Assembly (NCBI GenBank): GCA_028688225.1
Contig: JAQTYQ010000001.1
Location: 179,664-243,663, forward strand
Direction: 5' to 3'
Length of the DNA stretch: 64,000 nucleotides
Source of the DNA: Opitutaceae bacterium
Lineage (GTDB): Bacteria > Verrucomicrobiota > Verrucomicrobiia > Opitutales > Opitutaceae
Shown: positions 50,283 through 60,687 of the stretch, piece by piece
Layout: each line of letters opens with the position of its first letter
Position numbering within the stretch: the stretch's first letter is position 1
Position numbers and translations under genes: made by a program
Notes under the pieces: model-generated
Database searches by the model: none
The model's input: only the letters and a program-made list of their open reading frames with translations
What the model was told of the DNA's origin: nothing

Positions 50283-50318
50283 GGATTGTTTGGCGTTTGG
50301 ACTTTGGAGTTTGGCGTT
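50283..50318. repeat. NNTTTGG heptanucleotide tract, right border of the four-helix-bundle cassette
   Basis: Reads GATTGTTTGGCGTTTGGACT then TTGGAGTTTGGCG, in inverted orientation to 49868-49905. It ends at the trpB stop codon. Confidence 0.8.
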
Positions 50319-51545
<1,227 letters not shown>

Positions 51546-51589
51546 AAGGACGCACACCGTGGCCGCGGAAACGGCTCCAGGCAACGGCG

Positions 51590-51640
51590 AACTTGCGGCC
51601 GAGGTGCAGGCGGGTCGGGCAGCCCGGGAGGAAAGTCCAA
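51590..51640 (+). ncRNA. possible truncated 5' fragment of RNase P RNA
   Basis: ACTTGCGGCCGAGGTGCAGG, then CGGGTCGGGCAGCCCGGGAG, then GAAAGTCC. The end GGGAGGAAAGTCC is the hallmark of the conserved P4 5' strand in rnpB, preceded by P2/P3-like GC-rich pairing. The sequence stops matching at 51640, right where a twin-hairpin repeat begins. No other conserved RNase P core is visible up to 51847, so this would be a remnant. Confidence 0.3.
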
Positions 51641-51642
51641 CC

Positions 51643-51704
51643 GGCGACGGGGCGTCGCCGCTCCATCATTCATCAGCCTGGAGATGCGATGCCCTCATCG
51701 CATG
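51643..51704. repeat. twin-hairpin repeat, GGAGACGCGACGCC family
   Basis: GGCGACGGGGCGTCGCC then GCTCCA, spacer, TGGAG, and hairpin ATGCGATGCCCTCATCGCAT. Same order as the copy at 34294. Confidence 0.8.
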
Positions 51705-51847
51705 CCGCGCTTGATCCCGGCACCGCCGGCCGGTCAGCCATCCGGGGAAGCCGGTCTCGTTTGAAAGCGGAATAAATCCCATCTCGATAAATCCTTTTTC
51801 TGCCGTCACTGTCCGGACAGCATGCGAACTCCCACATCCTGTTGCTC

Positions 51848-54268
51848 ATGCATCCTCCACCGGTGACGCCCCGGAGATCATTCGGCGCGGGTCTGGCCCT
51901 GCTGGGGTTGATTCTGATTCTGACCTTGATTCCGTTCTACCTGGCCCAGCCGCCCCGCTCGCGCCCGGCTTCCGCGCCGGCCACGGAATTTTCGGCCGAG
52001 CGCGCCATGAGACTCAGCCGGGAGTTCGCGGTCGAGCCCCGCCCCGCCGGCACCGCCGCCCTGGAACGGGCCCGCGACTATCTCGTCCGGCAGCTCCGGG
52101 CCCTCGGGGTGGAGGTCGAGGTGCAGGAGGCGCTGGTCGTGCGCGACCGCACCGCCAACACCGTCCAAAACGTGCTCGGCCGCATCCCCGGGACCGCCAA
52201 CGCCAGGTCGTTCGTCATGACGGCGCATTACGACAGCGTCCACGGCGGCCCCGGCGCGGCCGATGACGGCGCGGGCGTCATCGCGATGATCGAGACGGCC
52301 CGCGCGCTCAAGGCCGGGCCGCCCTTGCGGAACGACGTGATCCTGGCCTTTACCGGCGACGAGGAGCGCGGCCAGCGGGGCATCCAGGCTTTCACGGAGC
52401 ACGCGTGGGCGCAGAACGCCGGCATCGTCCTCGGATTCGAGGCGCGCGGTGTCCGGGGACCCGCCAACATGTTCGAGACCTCTCCCGGGAACGCGTGGCT
52501 GATCCGCGAACTGGTCCGGTCGGGCGTGCCGGCCCGCGCCAATTCGCTGATGTATGAGCTCCACCACCGCACCCCCAACGCGACCGATTTCGGCCTGATC
52601 AAAGGCTCCAGGTACCCGGGCTACAACGTCGCGTTCGTCGGCGGCCTGGGCTATTACCATACCGCGAATGACAACCCCGCCAACCTGAGCCCCGCGAGCA
52701 TCCAGCATCAGGGGGAGTACGCGCTGGCGCTCGCCCGACATTTCGGCAATTTTTCGGCACAGGAGTTCCAGACGAAGGCGGCGACCGGAGGCGACGCCGT
52801 GTACTTCAACACGCTGGGGTCGCATCTGGCGTGGTACCCGGCCGCGTGGAGCAGACAGATTGCGGCCCTGGCGGCGGGACTGTATCTGGCGGCGCTGGGA
52901 CTGGGATTCTGGAGGAGGCGTCTCTGCGGCAAAGGGCTGCTCTTGGGAGCGGCGGCCTTCCTGCTGGCCGTGTTGCTGAGCGTGGCCGTGGTCGGCCTGC
53001 TCGCATGGATCGCTTACAAGCAGCACGGCGTTTACATGATCTACAACGACCTGACGTATGTCCTGGCATTCCTGGGCGTCACATTCGTGGTCTCGGCGTC
53101 AGTCTATGTTCTGTTCGGCGCGAAGGCCCGCCCCCTCGATCTCCTGGCCGGATCGCTCGTATGGAGCCTGATTGCCCTCATTCTGCTGGAATGGAAGGTA
53201 CCGATGGGCAGCTACATGATTGCCTGGCCGCTCCTCTTCGCCAGCGCAGGTCTGATGGCCTGGTTTCAACTGCCGCCGCGTGAGCCGGATCCGGGCGCGC
53301 CCCGCCTGCCTGCTCCTTGGGAATCGCCCCTGCCCCTCGCGATGCTGATGGCGTCCGCCCTGCCGGGCTTCCTGATGGTCGGTCCCGGGGTCCAATCGGC
53401 GCTGTACATGGGAACGTCCATCCTTGGCGTCGTCTATATGCCCTTCGTCGTCCTGCTCGTGAGCCTGCTGGCCCCTCAGATCATTTTCATCATGCGCGCC
53501 CTGGCGGGGATCGGGCATGCTCCCGTGCAACGGTGCTGGTTTCCGGCGCTGGTGGGTGCGGCCAGCCTGATCGTCTATCTCGTCGGCCTCGGCACGAACG
53601 GCTTTAGCGCCGTGAAGCCCAAGATGAACGGCGTGTCGTACGAACTCGACCTGGACGCGAACCAGGCTTTCTGGATCAGCAATGACCGACAGCTCGACGA
53701 ATGGACCTCCCAGTTTTTCCCGCTGGATACGGCCAAGCCCGATCCCGGCAAGCCGGGCCCCCGCTGGCGGGCGCCCGCGCCTGTCGCGCCGATCCAAGGA
53801 CCGCAACTCGATGTGATCGCCGACCGCATGGTCGCGGGCGCGCGCGAGCTCAAGCTCCGCCTGACCTCGCCGCGCAAGGTCCCCGAAGCCAGCCTCCGCG
53901 TGGCACCGCCTACGGAAGTCCTTTCCGCCGCCGTCAACGGCTCGGCGGTCGAGGGAGGAAAGGATTGGTCAGTCCAGTTCGGGGTGCTTCCGCGATCGGG
54001 CGTCATCGAGCTGTCTCTCACGGTTATCCCCGCCGGACCGTTGGTCATGGCGGTGGAAGAGAAGACCTTCGACCTACGCGCTGCGCCCCCATTCCGGCCG
54101 CGTCCCAGTTATATGATCCCCCGGCCAAACACGATTGACTGGTTCGAGTCCAGCCGTCTGCCCAGTGATTGCACGTACGTCACCAGAACCTTCCAGTTTC
54201 CGGCGCCGCCGGAAGCCATCTCCCAAACGCAGTCGTTGCAACACACCCAGGAAGTGACGGTCCAATAA
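51848..54268 (+). CDS. membrane-anchored M28 zinc aminopeptidase
   Basis: 806 residues from ATG 51848. One N-terminal membrane segment (about 14-34) is followed by an M28 peptidase domain (about 60-305). Its metal ligands appear in TAHYDSVHGGPGAADDGAG (His, Asp), TGDEERGQRG (catalytic and metal Glu), FEARG and YYHTANDNP (His). About seven to nine more membrane segments follow (about 335-590), then a beta-rich extracytoplasmic C-terminus. The layout matches ER/vacuolar-type Fxna/Pff1-like M28 proteins. It likely trims N-terminal residues of exported peptides; no operon partner. Confidence 0.9.
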   Translation: MHPPPVTPRRSFGAGLALLGLILILTLIPFYLAQPPRSRPASAPATEFSAERAMRLSREFAVEPRPAGTAALERARDYLVRQLRALGVEVEVQEALVVRDRTANTVQNVLGRIPGTANARSFVMTAHYDSVHGGPGAADDGAGVIAMIETARALKAGPPLRNDVILAFTGDEERGQRGIQAFTEHAWAQNAGIVLGFEARGVRGPANMFETSPGNAWLIRELVRSGVPARANSLMYELHHRTPNATDFGLIKGSRYPGYNVAFVGGLGYYHTANDNPANLSPASIQHQGEYALALARHFGNFSAQEFQTKAATGGDAVYFNTLGSHLAWYPAAWSRQIAALAAGLYLAALGLGFWRRRLCGKGLLLGAAAFLLAVLLSVAVVGLLAWIAYKQHGVYMIYNDLTYVLAFLGVTFVVSASVYVLFGAKARPLDLLAGSLVWSLIALILLEWKVPMGSYMIAWPLLFASAGLMAWFQLPPREPDPGAPRLPAPWESPLPLAMLMASALPGFLMVGPGVQSALYMGTSILGVVYMPFVVLLVSLLAPQIIFIMRALAGIGHAPVQRCWFPALVGAASLIVYLVGLGTNGFSAVKPKMNGVSYELDLDANQAFWISNDRQLDEWTSQFFPLDTAKPDPGKPGPRWRAPAPVAPIQGPQLDVIADRMVAGARELKLRLTSPRKVPEASLRVAPPTEVLSAAVNGSAVEGGKDWSVQFGVLPRSGVIELSLTVIPAGPLVMAVEEKTFDLRAAPPFRPRPSYMIPRPNTIDWFESSRLPSDCTYVTRTFQFPAPPEAISQTQSLQHTQEVTVQ

Positions 54269-54368
54269 CCCGCCGCCGGAAGATGCAGACCGTTCCGTCG
54301 CGCATGAACTTTTTTCCCCCGAGACACATCTTGGCCGGACGCGGCAACGGGTGCTGGTACAATTTGCC

Positions 54369-54471
54369 TGTCATCGCGAACCCGGCATTGCCGGGCGTGG
54401 CGAAGCAGCCCCGCCGCTACGGTGGGACTGCTTCGTCGCTCTGCTGGCCAGCAAAACTCCTCGCAATGACA
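54369..54471. repeat. 103-bp inverted-repeat element
   Basis: Outer arms TGTCATCGCGA (54369-54379) and TCGCAATGACA (54461-54471) match at 10 of 11. Inner parts include GGCGAAGCAGCCCC / GGGACTGCTTCG and CTGCTGGCCAGCA, the latter shared with the element at 47547. The rest of the gap 54269-54716 shows no gene. Confidence 0.75.
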
Positions 54472-54716
54472 AACTGTACCACCACCGCGGTAACTGCTGA
54501 ACTTGCAATCACGGGAAGCGTCCCTTGTATTTCACTCCCGGCGATGGGCGCCCGTGATCAAGAAGTATGCGCGGTTTGCCGCTGCAGTCCTCCTGACCGA
54601 AGTGAAATCCAGCCGCCCGCCAGTCAACCTTCCTCTCCGCAAAATCCAGTTTCTTATCCGTAACGGAGAATACGACCCCTCACATGAACCAAACACCACC
54701 GACCGAGATATTGCCG

Positions 54717-56774
54717 ATGAAAAAAAACGGCCAGAAGACCCTGATGGGAAACACTGTGGGAGCATCGGCGCTCCTGCTCATGAGCCTGTGCCTCTTGAGT
54801 CCCGGCATCGCCGCCCAGGCGGAGGATGCGCGGCAGCCGTTGGAGGTCACCCTGCTCGACAGCGACAAGGCGGAGGCACTGCCCCGCCTGAAATTGTACA
54901 AGGAAATCGGCGCGACCAGCATGCAGAGCTACGTCTTCTGGCGCAGCGTCGAGAAATCGCCCGGAAACTATGACTGGTCGGAGTACGATCGCTACGTGGC
55001 CGCCCTCCGTGCCAACGGGCTCAAGTGGGTGCCCTTTGTCGTAGCCGGTCCCTGGTACATGACGCCCGACTTCGCCCGGCCCGCCGACCAGGTGACATTC
55101 GCCCGCTGCCTGGAACATGGCGCCGACAGCAAGATCCCTTCCATCTGGTGCCCGGAGTTCCGCAAGACCATCGAGGCCTACCTGCAGGCTTTTGCCGATC
55201 ATTATCTCGCCACGGGCATGTTGGAGTCGGTCAACCTGGGCATCACGGGCGATTACGGCGAGGCCATCTTTCAGGTCATCGGCAACTGGCCCGGCGCCTA
55301 TCACAGTCACTCAGGCATGTGGTGCGGGGACCCCCTGGCCGTGGCCGACCTGCAAAAGCGCTGTCGCGAGGCCTATGACAACCGGATCGAGCGCCTGAAC
55401 GAGGACTGGCGGACCTGTTATCGCGATTTCGCCGAGATCCGCCCCTTCAACCGCCTGCATGCGCCCAGCTTGCGGGCGTGGGATTTCCTGGTGCGGTGGT
55501 ATCGGGGCTCGATGACAGCCTACGCCGACTGGTGGCTCGCGACCGCCCGGCGGATCTTCAAGGACACGCCGCTTTACCTCTGCACCGGCGGGGACATGGC
55601 CGTCGAACATGGTTCCGATTTCTCGGCCCAGACAAAAGCGGCGGCCCGCCATGGCGCGGGCGTGCGCATCACCAATGAAGGATCCTCCCTGGCGGCCAAT
55701 GTCTATCTGACGCGCCTGGTCGACTCGGCCGCCCGCTTCTACGGCGGCTTCGCCGGCCATGAACCCGCCTCCGCGGTGACGCCAGTCGGTTCGTTGGGCC
55801 GCCTGTTCAACGCCCACACCAGCGGCGCCCGCCAGCTCTTCATCTACGCCGGCAACATCCTCGACGGTGACAAGCCCAGCGAGGCGTTGCCGCTGCTGCG
55901 CTCGCACAGCGAGTATATGTTCCAGGCCCGGCCCGCGGCCGAAGTCGCCGTCCTCTATGGCACCACCAACTGGAACATCGAACGCCTGGAGCCCGATTTG
56001 TTCTATCGTCTGCGCGACGGACTGGACTACGACTTTGTCGACGAAGCGATGACGCTCGACGGCGCGCTGGACCGTTACAAGGTTCTGCTGGTCTTCAACG
56101 TGCGCTGGATCCCCGAACCGGTGGTCGGACGGATCCGGGACTGGGTCGAACGCGGCGGCGCGCTCGTGACGCTTACGACCCGGGCGATGGGCCTCGATGA
56201 GAAAACCGCCGCTTGGGATCGCCTGATCGGTCTCCAACCTGATGCGGAGGAGACGGTGGGGTTTGCCGCCGGCATGCGCCTGCTCGCGCCCGACGTGCTC
56301 CCCAGCTTCAAGGAGGCCGGGCACTGGATCACCCCCACGGCCATGAGTCACCAGACGGACGATTGCCAGGTTCTCCTGCGCATGAGCGAGCCCCTCGGCG
56401 CGGACAATCCCGGCGCCGGCGGCATCGAAGGCGGCGCCAATGCCTGGCTCCGGCCGGCGGGCAAGGGCGTGGTGCTGGCCTACTGGGGGCCGGTCGGCCT
56501 GGCCACCAAGGAAGGCGATTGGAACATCCTGCCGCCCCTGCCCTGCTACTTCATCACGGACGCCATCCAGTATCTGGTCCGCGAGGGAAAACTCTCCGGC
56601 GCACCGGGCACGCTCTGGCGCAGCGGCCAGGATCTCGTGTACTTCTCGCGCATGGCCGACGGAAGGATCGTCGCGTTCAACCCCGACCCGCAAAAGCCGG
56701 CCAAGCTCACGTTGGATGGCCAATCGTACGAACTTGCGCCCCAAAGCATCCGCACCATCAACGCTAATCACTAG
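54717..56774 (+). CDS. GH42/GH14-like glycoside hydrolase, secreted
   Basis: 685 residues from ATG 54717 (54684 is also in frame). A signal peptide ends near IAAQAE. The barrel region starts with LKLYKEIGATSMQSYVFW and YDWSEYDRYVAALRANGLKW, then VNLGITGDYGEAIF, where E in YGEA is a candidate acid/base. A later region (about 400-570) resembles the beta-galactosidase trimerisation-like alpha/beta domain (VLLVFNVRWIPEPVV, ERGGALVTLTT). Assignment to a CAZy family is not possible by eye; GH42-like is the best guess. First gene of a three-gene degradation cluster. Confidence 0.7.
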   Translation: MKKNGQKTLMGNTVGASALLLMSLCLLSPGIAAQAEDARQPLEVTLLDSDKAEALPRLKLYKEIGATSMQSYVFWRSVEKSPGNYDWSEYDRYVAALRANGLKWVPFVVAGPWYMTPDFARPADQVTFARCLEHGADSKIPSIWCPEFRKTIEAYLQAFADHYLATGMLESVNLGITGDYGEAIFQVIGNWPGAYHSHSGMWCGDPLAVADLQKRCREAYDNRIERLNEDWRTCYRDFAEIRPFNRLHAPSLRAWDFLVRWYRGSMTAYADWWLATARRIFKDTPLYLCTGGDMAVEHGSDFSAQTKAAARHGAGVRITNEGSSLAANVYLTRLVDSAARFYGGFAGHEPASAVTPVGSLGRLFNAHTSGARQLFIYAGNILDGDKPSEALPLLRSHSEYMFQARPAAEVAVLYGTTNWNIERLEPDLFYRLRDGLDYDFVDEAMTLDGALDRYKVLLVFNVRWIPEPVVGRIRDWVERGGALVTLTTRAMGLDEKTAAWDRLIGLQPDAEETVGFAAGMRLLAPDVLPSFKEAGHWITPTAMSHQTDDCQVLLRMSEPLGADNPGAGGIEGGANAWLRPAGKGVVLAYWGPVGLATKEGDWNILPPLPCYFITDAIQYLVREGKLSGAPGTLWRSGQDLVYFSRMADGRIVAFNPDPQKPAKLTLDGQSYELAPQSIRTINANH

Positions 56775-56800
56775 CCCGATCAGGATCCATCCAGTAGAGT

Positions 56801-56875
56801 GTAGCAGCCGACGTCAGGAGGCTGTTGAGAGACCGACACCAAGCCCAACGCCAGCCTCGTAACCTCGGCTGCTAC
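56801..56875. repeat. twin-hairpin repeat, GTAGCAGCCGA family, copy 2
   Basis: Begins GTAGCAGCCGACGTCAGGAG and ends AACCTCGGCTGCTAC, near-identical to the element at 18167-18237. Confidence 0.85.
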
Positions 56876-57007
56876 GCTGCCTTGCGAATTCTAATGCGCC
56901 TGAATAACGGCTGCATCGCCGCGCCCATTCTTTGAAGGCGGATTCCGCTGTCCAACAGAATGCCGTCAGCGCCTGCGCCTCCGCCCCCCACACCCCCAAA
57001 AAGACCC

Positions 57008-58978
57008 ATGAACATGAATCGCCGCTTCCCGCATCTCCTACTGTGTAATTGCGCCATCCTCCTGGGAGTCTTCCATCAGGCCCTGGCCGCGGACACCGCT
57101 CCGGTCTTCCGCCTGGAGACCGATCCCGCCCACGCCCGCATCCCCGTGCTGAGCTGGGACACGGAAGGCGGTGATCGGGCCAAGATGAATCTGCTACGAA
57201 CCGACACCGCCATCGGCCTGCGGATCAAAATGAACGGCCAATGGCGCGGCGGCGAGACGTTCGCGACCCAGGTCGAGAAAGCCGGCGGCGCGGAAACGTG
57301 CTATCGCCTCGCGCTCGCTCCGGATGCGGAATTGACATGGCGGCTCCAGCCAAGCGCGGGCCAACTGACCATGACCTTCACCGCCCAAGGCGCCGGGTTG
57401 AGTCACGTGGAAGGCCTCGAGCTGGAATTTCCCTTCGATCCGCGGGTCGCTGCCACCACGCTCCTCCCCCAGGTCTGGGACGACGAGGGCAATCTGCACC
57501 TGCCGGCGATCATCAGCGCGCCGGACTTCGGCCAGATGCTCCTCCAGGCCACGCCGCAGGCGGACCTCAAGGGCCGGCTGATTGGCAGCCGCGCCAACCA
57601 CACCGTTGACTTCATGATGGAACTGCCCGTCCCGCGTCCGGCCTCGGTGATCACCCTCTCGCTGGAGCCGGTGCGGCTGCCGGGGCCCGACGGCCTGAAG
57701 GACGAGGCGCAGTGGCGGGCGGCCCGGCGCGGCTGGTTCAACATTTTCCAACCGAGCGCACAATGGGGAGACCAGGGCAATCGCTTCAGCGCGCCCCCCG
57801 GCATCCTGGCCAACAACGTGGTCAGCGATCCGGTGAGCTGCTTTATCCACCTGTGGGCCGACCAGGCCCTGCTGACGCCGCCGCTCCCCGCGGGCATCCC
57901 CCTGTCCGCCCTGGTGCGGCACACGGTGGATTGGTGGCTCGACCACCGCACCAAACCCACCGGTGAAGTCATCGCCTATTGGGATCATGCGGACATGCTC
58001 GATGCCAATGCCAGCCCGCTGATCTCCGCCTGGGATTACGTCGAGGCCACCGGCGACCGCGCCTGGCTGGCGCGGCGCATCGAACGCCTGGAGTTCATCG
58101 CCGAATATCTGGTCAGACGCGACGTGGACAACGACGGGCTGGTGGAATCGACCCACAGCGGCAACTACGGAACCCTCATCGAACCGATGCGGGGCGGATC
58201 CGCGTGGGACACCATCAACGCCGGCTACAAAGACGCCTACTGCAACGCCCTGATCTACCGTGCATTCAGATGCCTGGCCGACTTGGAAAAACAAATGCAG
58301 CGCCCTGAACGGCAGACCCATTACGCCCAGCGGGCCGATCGCCTCAAGTCGGTCTACGTCAAAACCTTTCTTAACCCGAAAACGGGCTGGCTGGCCTGGT
58401 GGAAGAGTGAGGACGGCGAAGTGCACGATCTGTCGTCGCCCATGATCACCAGCCTGGCGATTTGCTACGGCCTGGTCGAACCGTCGCAGGGACGCCAGAT
58501 GCTCGACCGGCTCTGGAGCAAAATCGAAGCCGTCGGCTTCAAGCGGTTTGACCTCGGCGTGCCGCTCACGCTCGTCCCGGTCCGGCGCGGCGACTACTTG
58601 ATGGGGTTGGAGGGGCCCGGGACCGGTGTGCCCAAGAAGGAGGACGGTTCGGACGCGTTCGGCCAGTATCTCAACGGTGGATGCTGCGTGAGCGATGCCG
58701 TCTATTTCATCACCGCGTTGCACATCACCGGCGAACACGCCCGGGGCGACCGCATCCTGCGGGCGATGCTGGAGCGGCAGGAGCGGGGCGTCTTCCCCAA
58801 CGGGGGCGGCTTTCAGAACGGCGTGGTGAACGAGGGTCCGCGCGGCGCCGAGTTTTATACCTGGGACGGCCAGACCACCGGCTACGAGGGGCATCTGACC
58901 TACAGCTTCTCGTTCCTGCAGGCGATCCTGTTGCGTGAACCGGCGTTTCGCGCACGGCTCTTCCGCCCGCTGCAATGA
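57008..58978 (+). CDS. secreted (alpha/alpha)6-barrel glycosidase-like protein
   Basis: 656 residues from ATG 57008. A signal peptide ends near ALAAD (about 29). The N-terminal half is a beta-sandwich. The second half is an (alpha/alpha)6 toroid: WDYVEATGDRAWLARRIERL, DVDNDGLVES, AWDTINAGYKDAYCNALIYRA and a late YTWDGQTTGYEGHLTYSF. The acidic residues in DNDGL and DAY are typical of GH15/37/63/78-like active sites, but no family can be assigned. It follows the GH42-like gene, separated by a twin-hairpin repeat. Confidence 0.65.
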   Translation: MNMNRRFPHLLLCNCAILLGVFHQALAADTAPVFRLETDPAHARIPVLSWDTEGGDRAKMNLLRTDTAIGLRIKMNGQWRGGETFATQVEKAGGAETCYRLALAPDAELTWRLQPSAGQLTMTFTAQGAGLSHVEGLELEFPFDPRVAATTLLPQVWDDEGNLHLPAIISAPDFGQMLLQATPQADLKGRLIGSRANHTVDFMMELPVPRPASVITLSLEPVRLPGPDGLKDEAQWRAARRGWFNIFQPSAQWGDQGNRFSAPPGILANNVVSDPVSCFIHLWADQALLTPPLPAGIPLSALVRHTVDWWLDHRTKPTGEVIAYWDHADMLDANASPLISAWDYVEATGDRAWLARRIERLEFIAEYLVRRDVDNDGLVESTHSGNYGTLIEPMRGGSAWDTINAGYKDAYCNALIYRAFRCLADLEKQMQRPERQTHYAQRADRLKSVYVKTFLNPKTGWLAWWKSEDGEVHDLSSPMITSLAICYGLVEPSQGRQMLDRLWSKIEAVGFKRFDLGVPLTLVPVRRGDYLMGLEGPGTGVPKKEDGSDAFGQYLNGGCCVSDAVYFITALHITGEHARGDRILRAMLERQERGVFPNGGGFQNGVVNEGPRGAEFYTWDGQTTGYEGHLTYSFSFLQAILLREPAFRARLFRPLQ

Positions 58979-59081
58979 CAAACACAACCGGCGTCCTTCC
59001 AAATCACCTTCGCCCCGAACCAGGAGCATCGACGATATTTCACGCCCCCCCTCCATTCCTATTTGGCCGGCACCGTCTCCG

Positions 59082-60686
59082 ATGGACCAAAAGTATCCAG
59101 AATTCAGGAAAGCCCTCCTGCTCTTTGCGGGTGCGCTGATTTTTACCGCAGGTACGTTTGCTGATGTCCATCTGCCTGCGGTCATAAGTGACCACATGGT
59201 TCTGCAGCAAAAGAGCAAAGCGCCCGTCTGGGGCTGGGCCCGGCCCGGGGAAAAGGTGCGGGTGCGGGCTTCCTGGGAACAGGCGGGCGACGCCACCACC
59301 GCCGATGAGCATGGGAAGTGGAAACTGGATTTAAGCACTCCTGGAGCCGGCGGTCCCTACACCATCAGTATCGAGGGAAACAATTCCATCACCCTGTCGG
59401 ACGTTCTGATCGGGGAAGTATGGCTGTGCAGCGGCCAATCCAACATGGCCATGGCGCTTGGCCGTCCGCAGCCTGGCTACAACGAGCCGGTCTTGAACCA
59501 CGAGGCGGAGATCGCCGGCGCCAATTTCCCGCAGATCCGCCTCTTCACCGTCCCCCTCGTCGCGTCGGACACGCCCCTCGATCACTGCGACGGCAACTGG
59601 CAGCCCTGCCGTCCGCAAAGCGTGGCCGCCTTCTCAGCCCTCGCGTATTTCTTCGGGAGAGAGCTCCATCGGGAACTAAAGGTTCCGGTGGGCCTGATCC
59701 ACGCCAGTTGGGGTGGCAGCGCCCTGGAAAGCTGGATCGACCGGCCGGTGCTGGAGCGGGATCAGGAATACGCGCATATTCTGGACCGCTATGACACGGC
59801 GCTGAAAAATCTGCCCCGTTCGGCCCGGAAATATCAGGATGATATCGAGCATTGGCGGCGGCTGCCGCCGGCGGAGCAGCAGCAGATTGATGAACCGGGG
59901 CCTCCTTTCGGCGTGGTCAAGCACTGCGCTCCGGCGACCTTGTACAATGGAATGATCAGCCCACTGTTACCCTTTGCGATCCGGGGCGTCATTTTCTACC
60001 AGGGCGAGGAAAACACCGTGTGGAGCTGCAATTATCACCGGCTTTTCAGCGACCTGATCTGGAGCTGGCGGGCGGCCTGGCAGCGGCCGGAATTGTTTTT
60101 CATCTACGCCCAACTCTCCAGCTTTGATGTCAACCATCTGGACCGGGTGGTGCAAAACTGGGTGAATTGGCACAAGGGTTCGGACAAAGCGGCGGGCCTG
60201 ACGGATGAGAGCTGGGCCAGGGTGCAGGAGGCCCAGTTCAAGACGCTGGCGGTGCCGAATACCGGCATGGCGGTGACGATCGACATCGGCAGCCCAAACA
60301 ACGTCCACCCGACGAACAAGCAGGAGGTCGCCCGCCGGCTTTCGCTGTGGGCGTTGGCAAAAATCCACGACCGAGATGTCGTTTATTCCGGACCACTGTA
60401 TCAATCCATGCGCAAGGAAGGCGGCATGATTGCGATCGAGTTTGAGCGGTTGCAGAGCCCCCTGCGGGCCGGCCCGGATGGATCGCTGCAAGGATTCTTC
60501 ATCGCCGGAAATGACCGGGCCTTTTATCCGGCGGAAGCACGGATCAGGGGGAATGAGGTCGTGGTGCGCTCGCCACAAGTGCAGGATCCGGCCGCGGTGA
60601 GATATGCCTGGGGTTCCAATCCGCAACATGGCCTTTACAATGAGCAGGGGCTGCCGGCATCGCCATTCAGGACGGATGATTGGTGA
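59082..60686 (+). CDS. sialate O-acetylesterase-like (SGNH) esterase
   Basis: 534 residues from ATG 59082. A signal peptide (cut near TFADV, about 28) is followed by a beta-sandwich start (LPAVISDHMVLQQ). The SGNH nucleophile S120 lies in WLCSGQSNM, with the Gly block HASWGGSALESW and Asn block FYQGEEN. The late DIGSPNNVHPTNKQEVARRL holds the catalytic Asp-x-x-His pair. The family removes acetyl groups from sialic acids or, in plant-polymer degraders, from hemicellulose. With two glycosidase-like neighbours, an acetylated polysaccharide substrate is likely. Confidence 0.9.
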   Translation: MDQKYPEFRKALLLFAGALIFTAGTFADVHLPAVISDHMVLQQKSKAPVWGWARPGEKVRVRASWEQAGDATTADEHGKWKLDLSTPGAGGPYTISIEGNNSITLSDVLIGEVWLCSGQSNMAMALGRPQPGYNEPVLNHEAEIAGANFPQIRLFTVPLVASDTPLDHCDGNWQPCRPQSVAAFSALAYFFGRELHRELKVPVGLIHASWGGSALESWIDRPVLERDQEYAHILDRYDTALKNLPRSARKYQDDIEHWRRLPPAEQQQIDEPGPPFGVVKHCAPATLYNGMISPLLPFAIRGVIFYQGEENTVWSCNYHRLFSDLIWSWRAAWQRPELFFIYAQLSSFDVNHLDRVVQNWVNWHKGSDKAAGLTDESWARVQEAQFKTLAVPNTGMAVTIDIGSPNNVHPTNKQEVARRLSLWALAKIHDRDVVYSGPLYQSMRKEGGMIAIEFERLQSPLRAGPDGSLQGFFIAGNDRAFYPAEARIRGNEVVVRSPQVQDPAAVRYAWGSNPQHGLYNEQGLPASPFRTDDW

Positions 60687-60687
60687 T

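Noticed and set aside
54139..54160. GGTTCGAGTCC, resembling a tRNA T-loop
   Set aside because: It lies inside the M28 peptidase frame and no acceptor or anticodon stem can be drawn around it.
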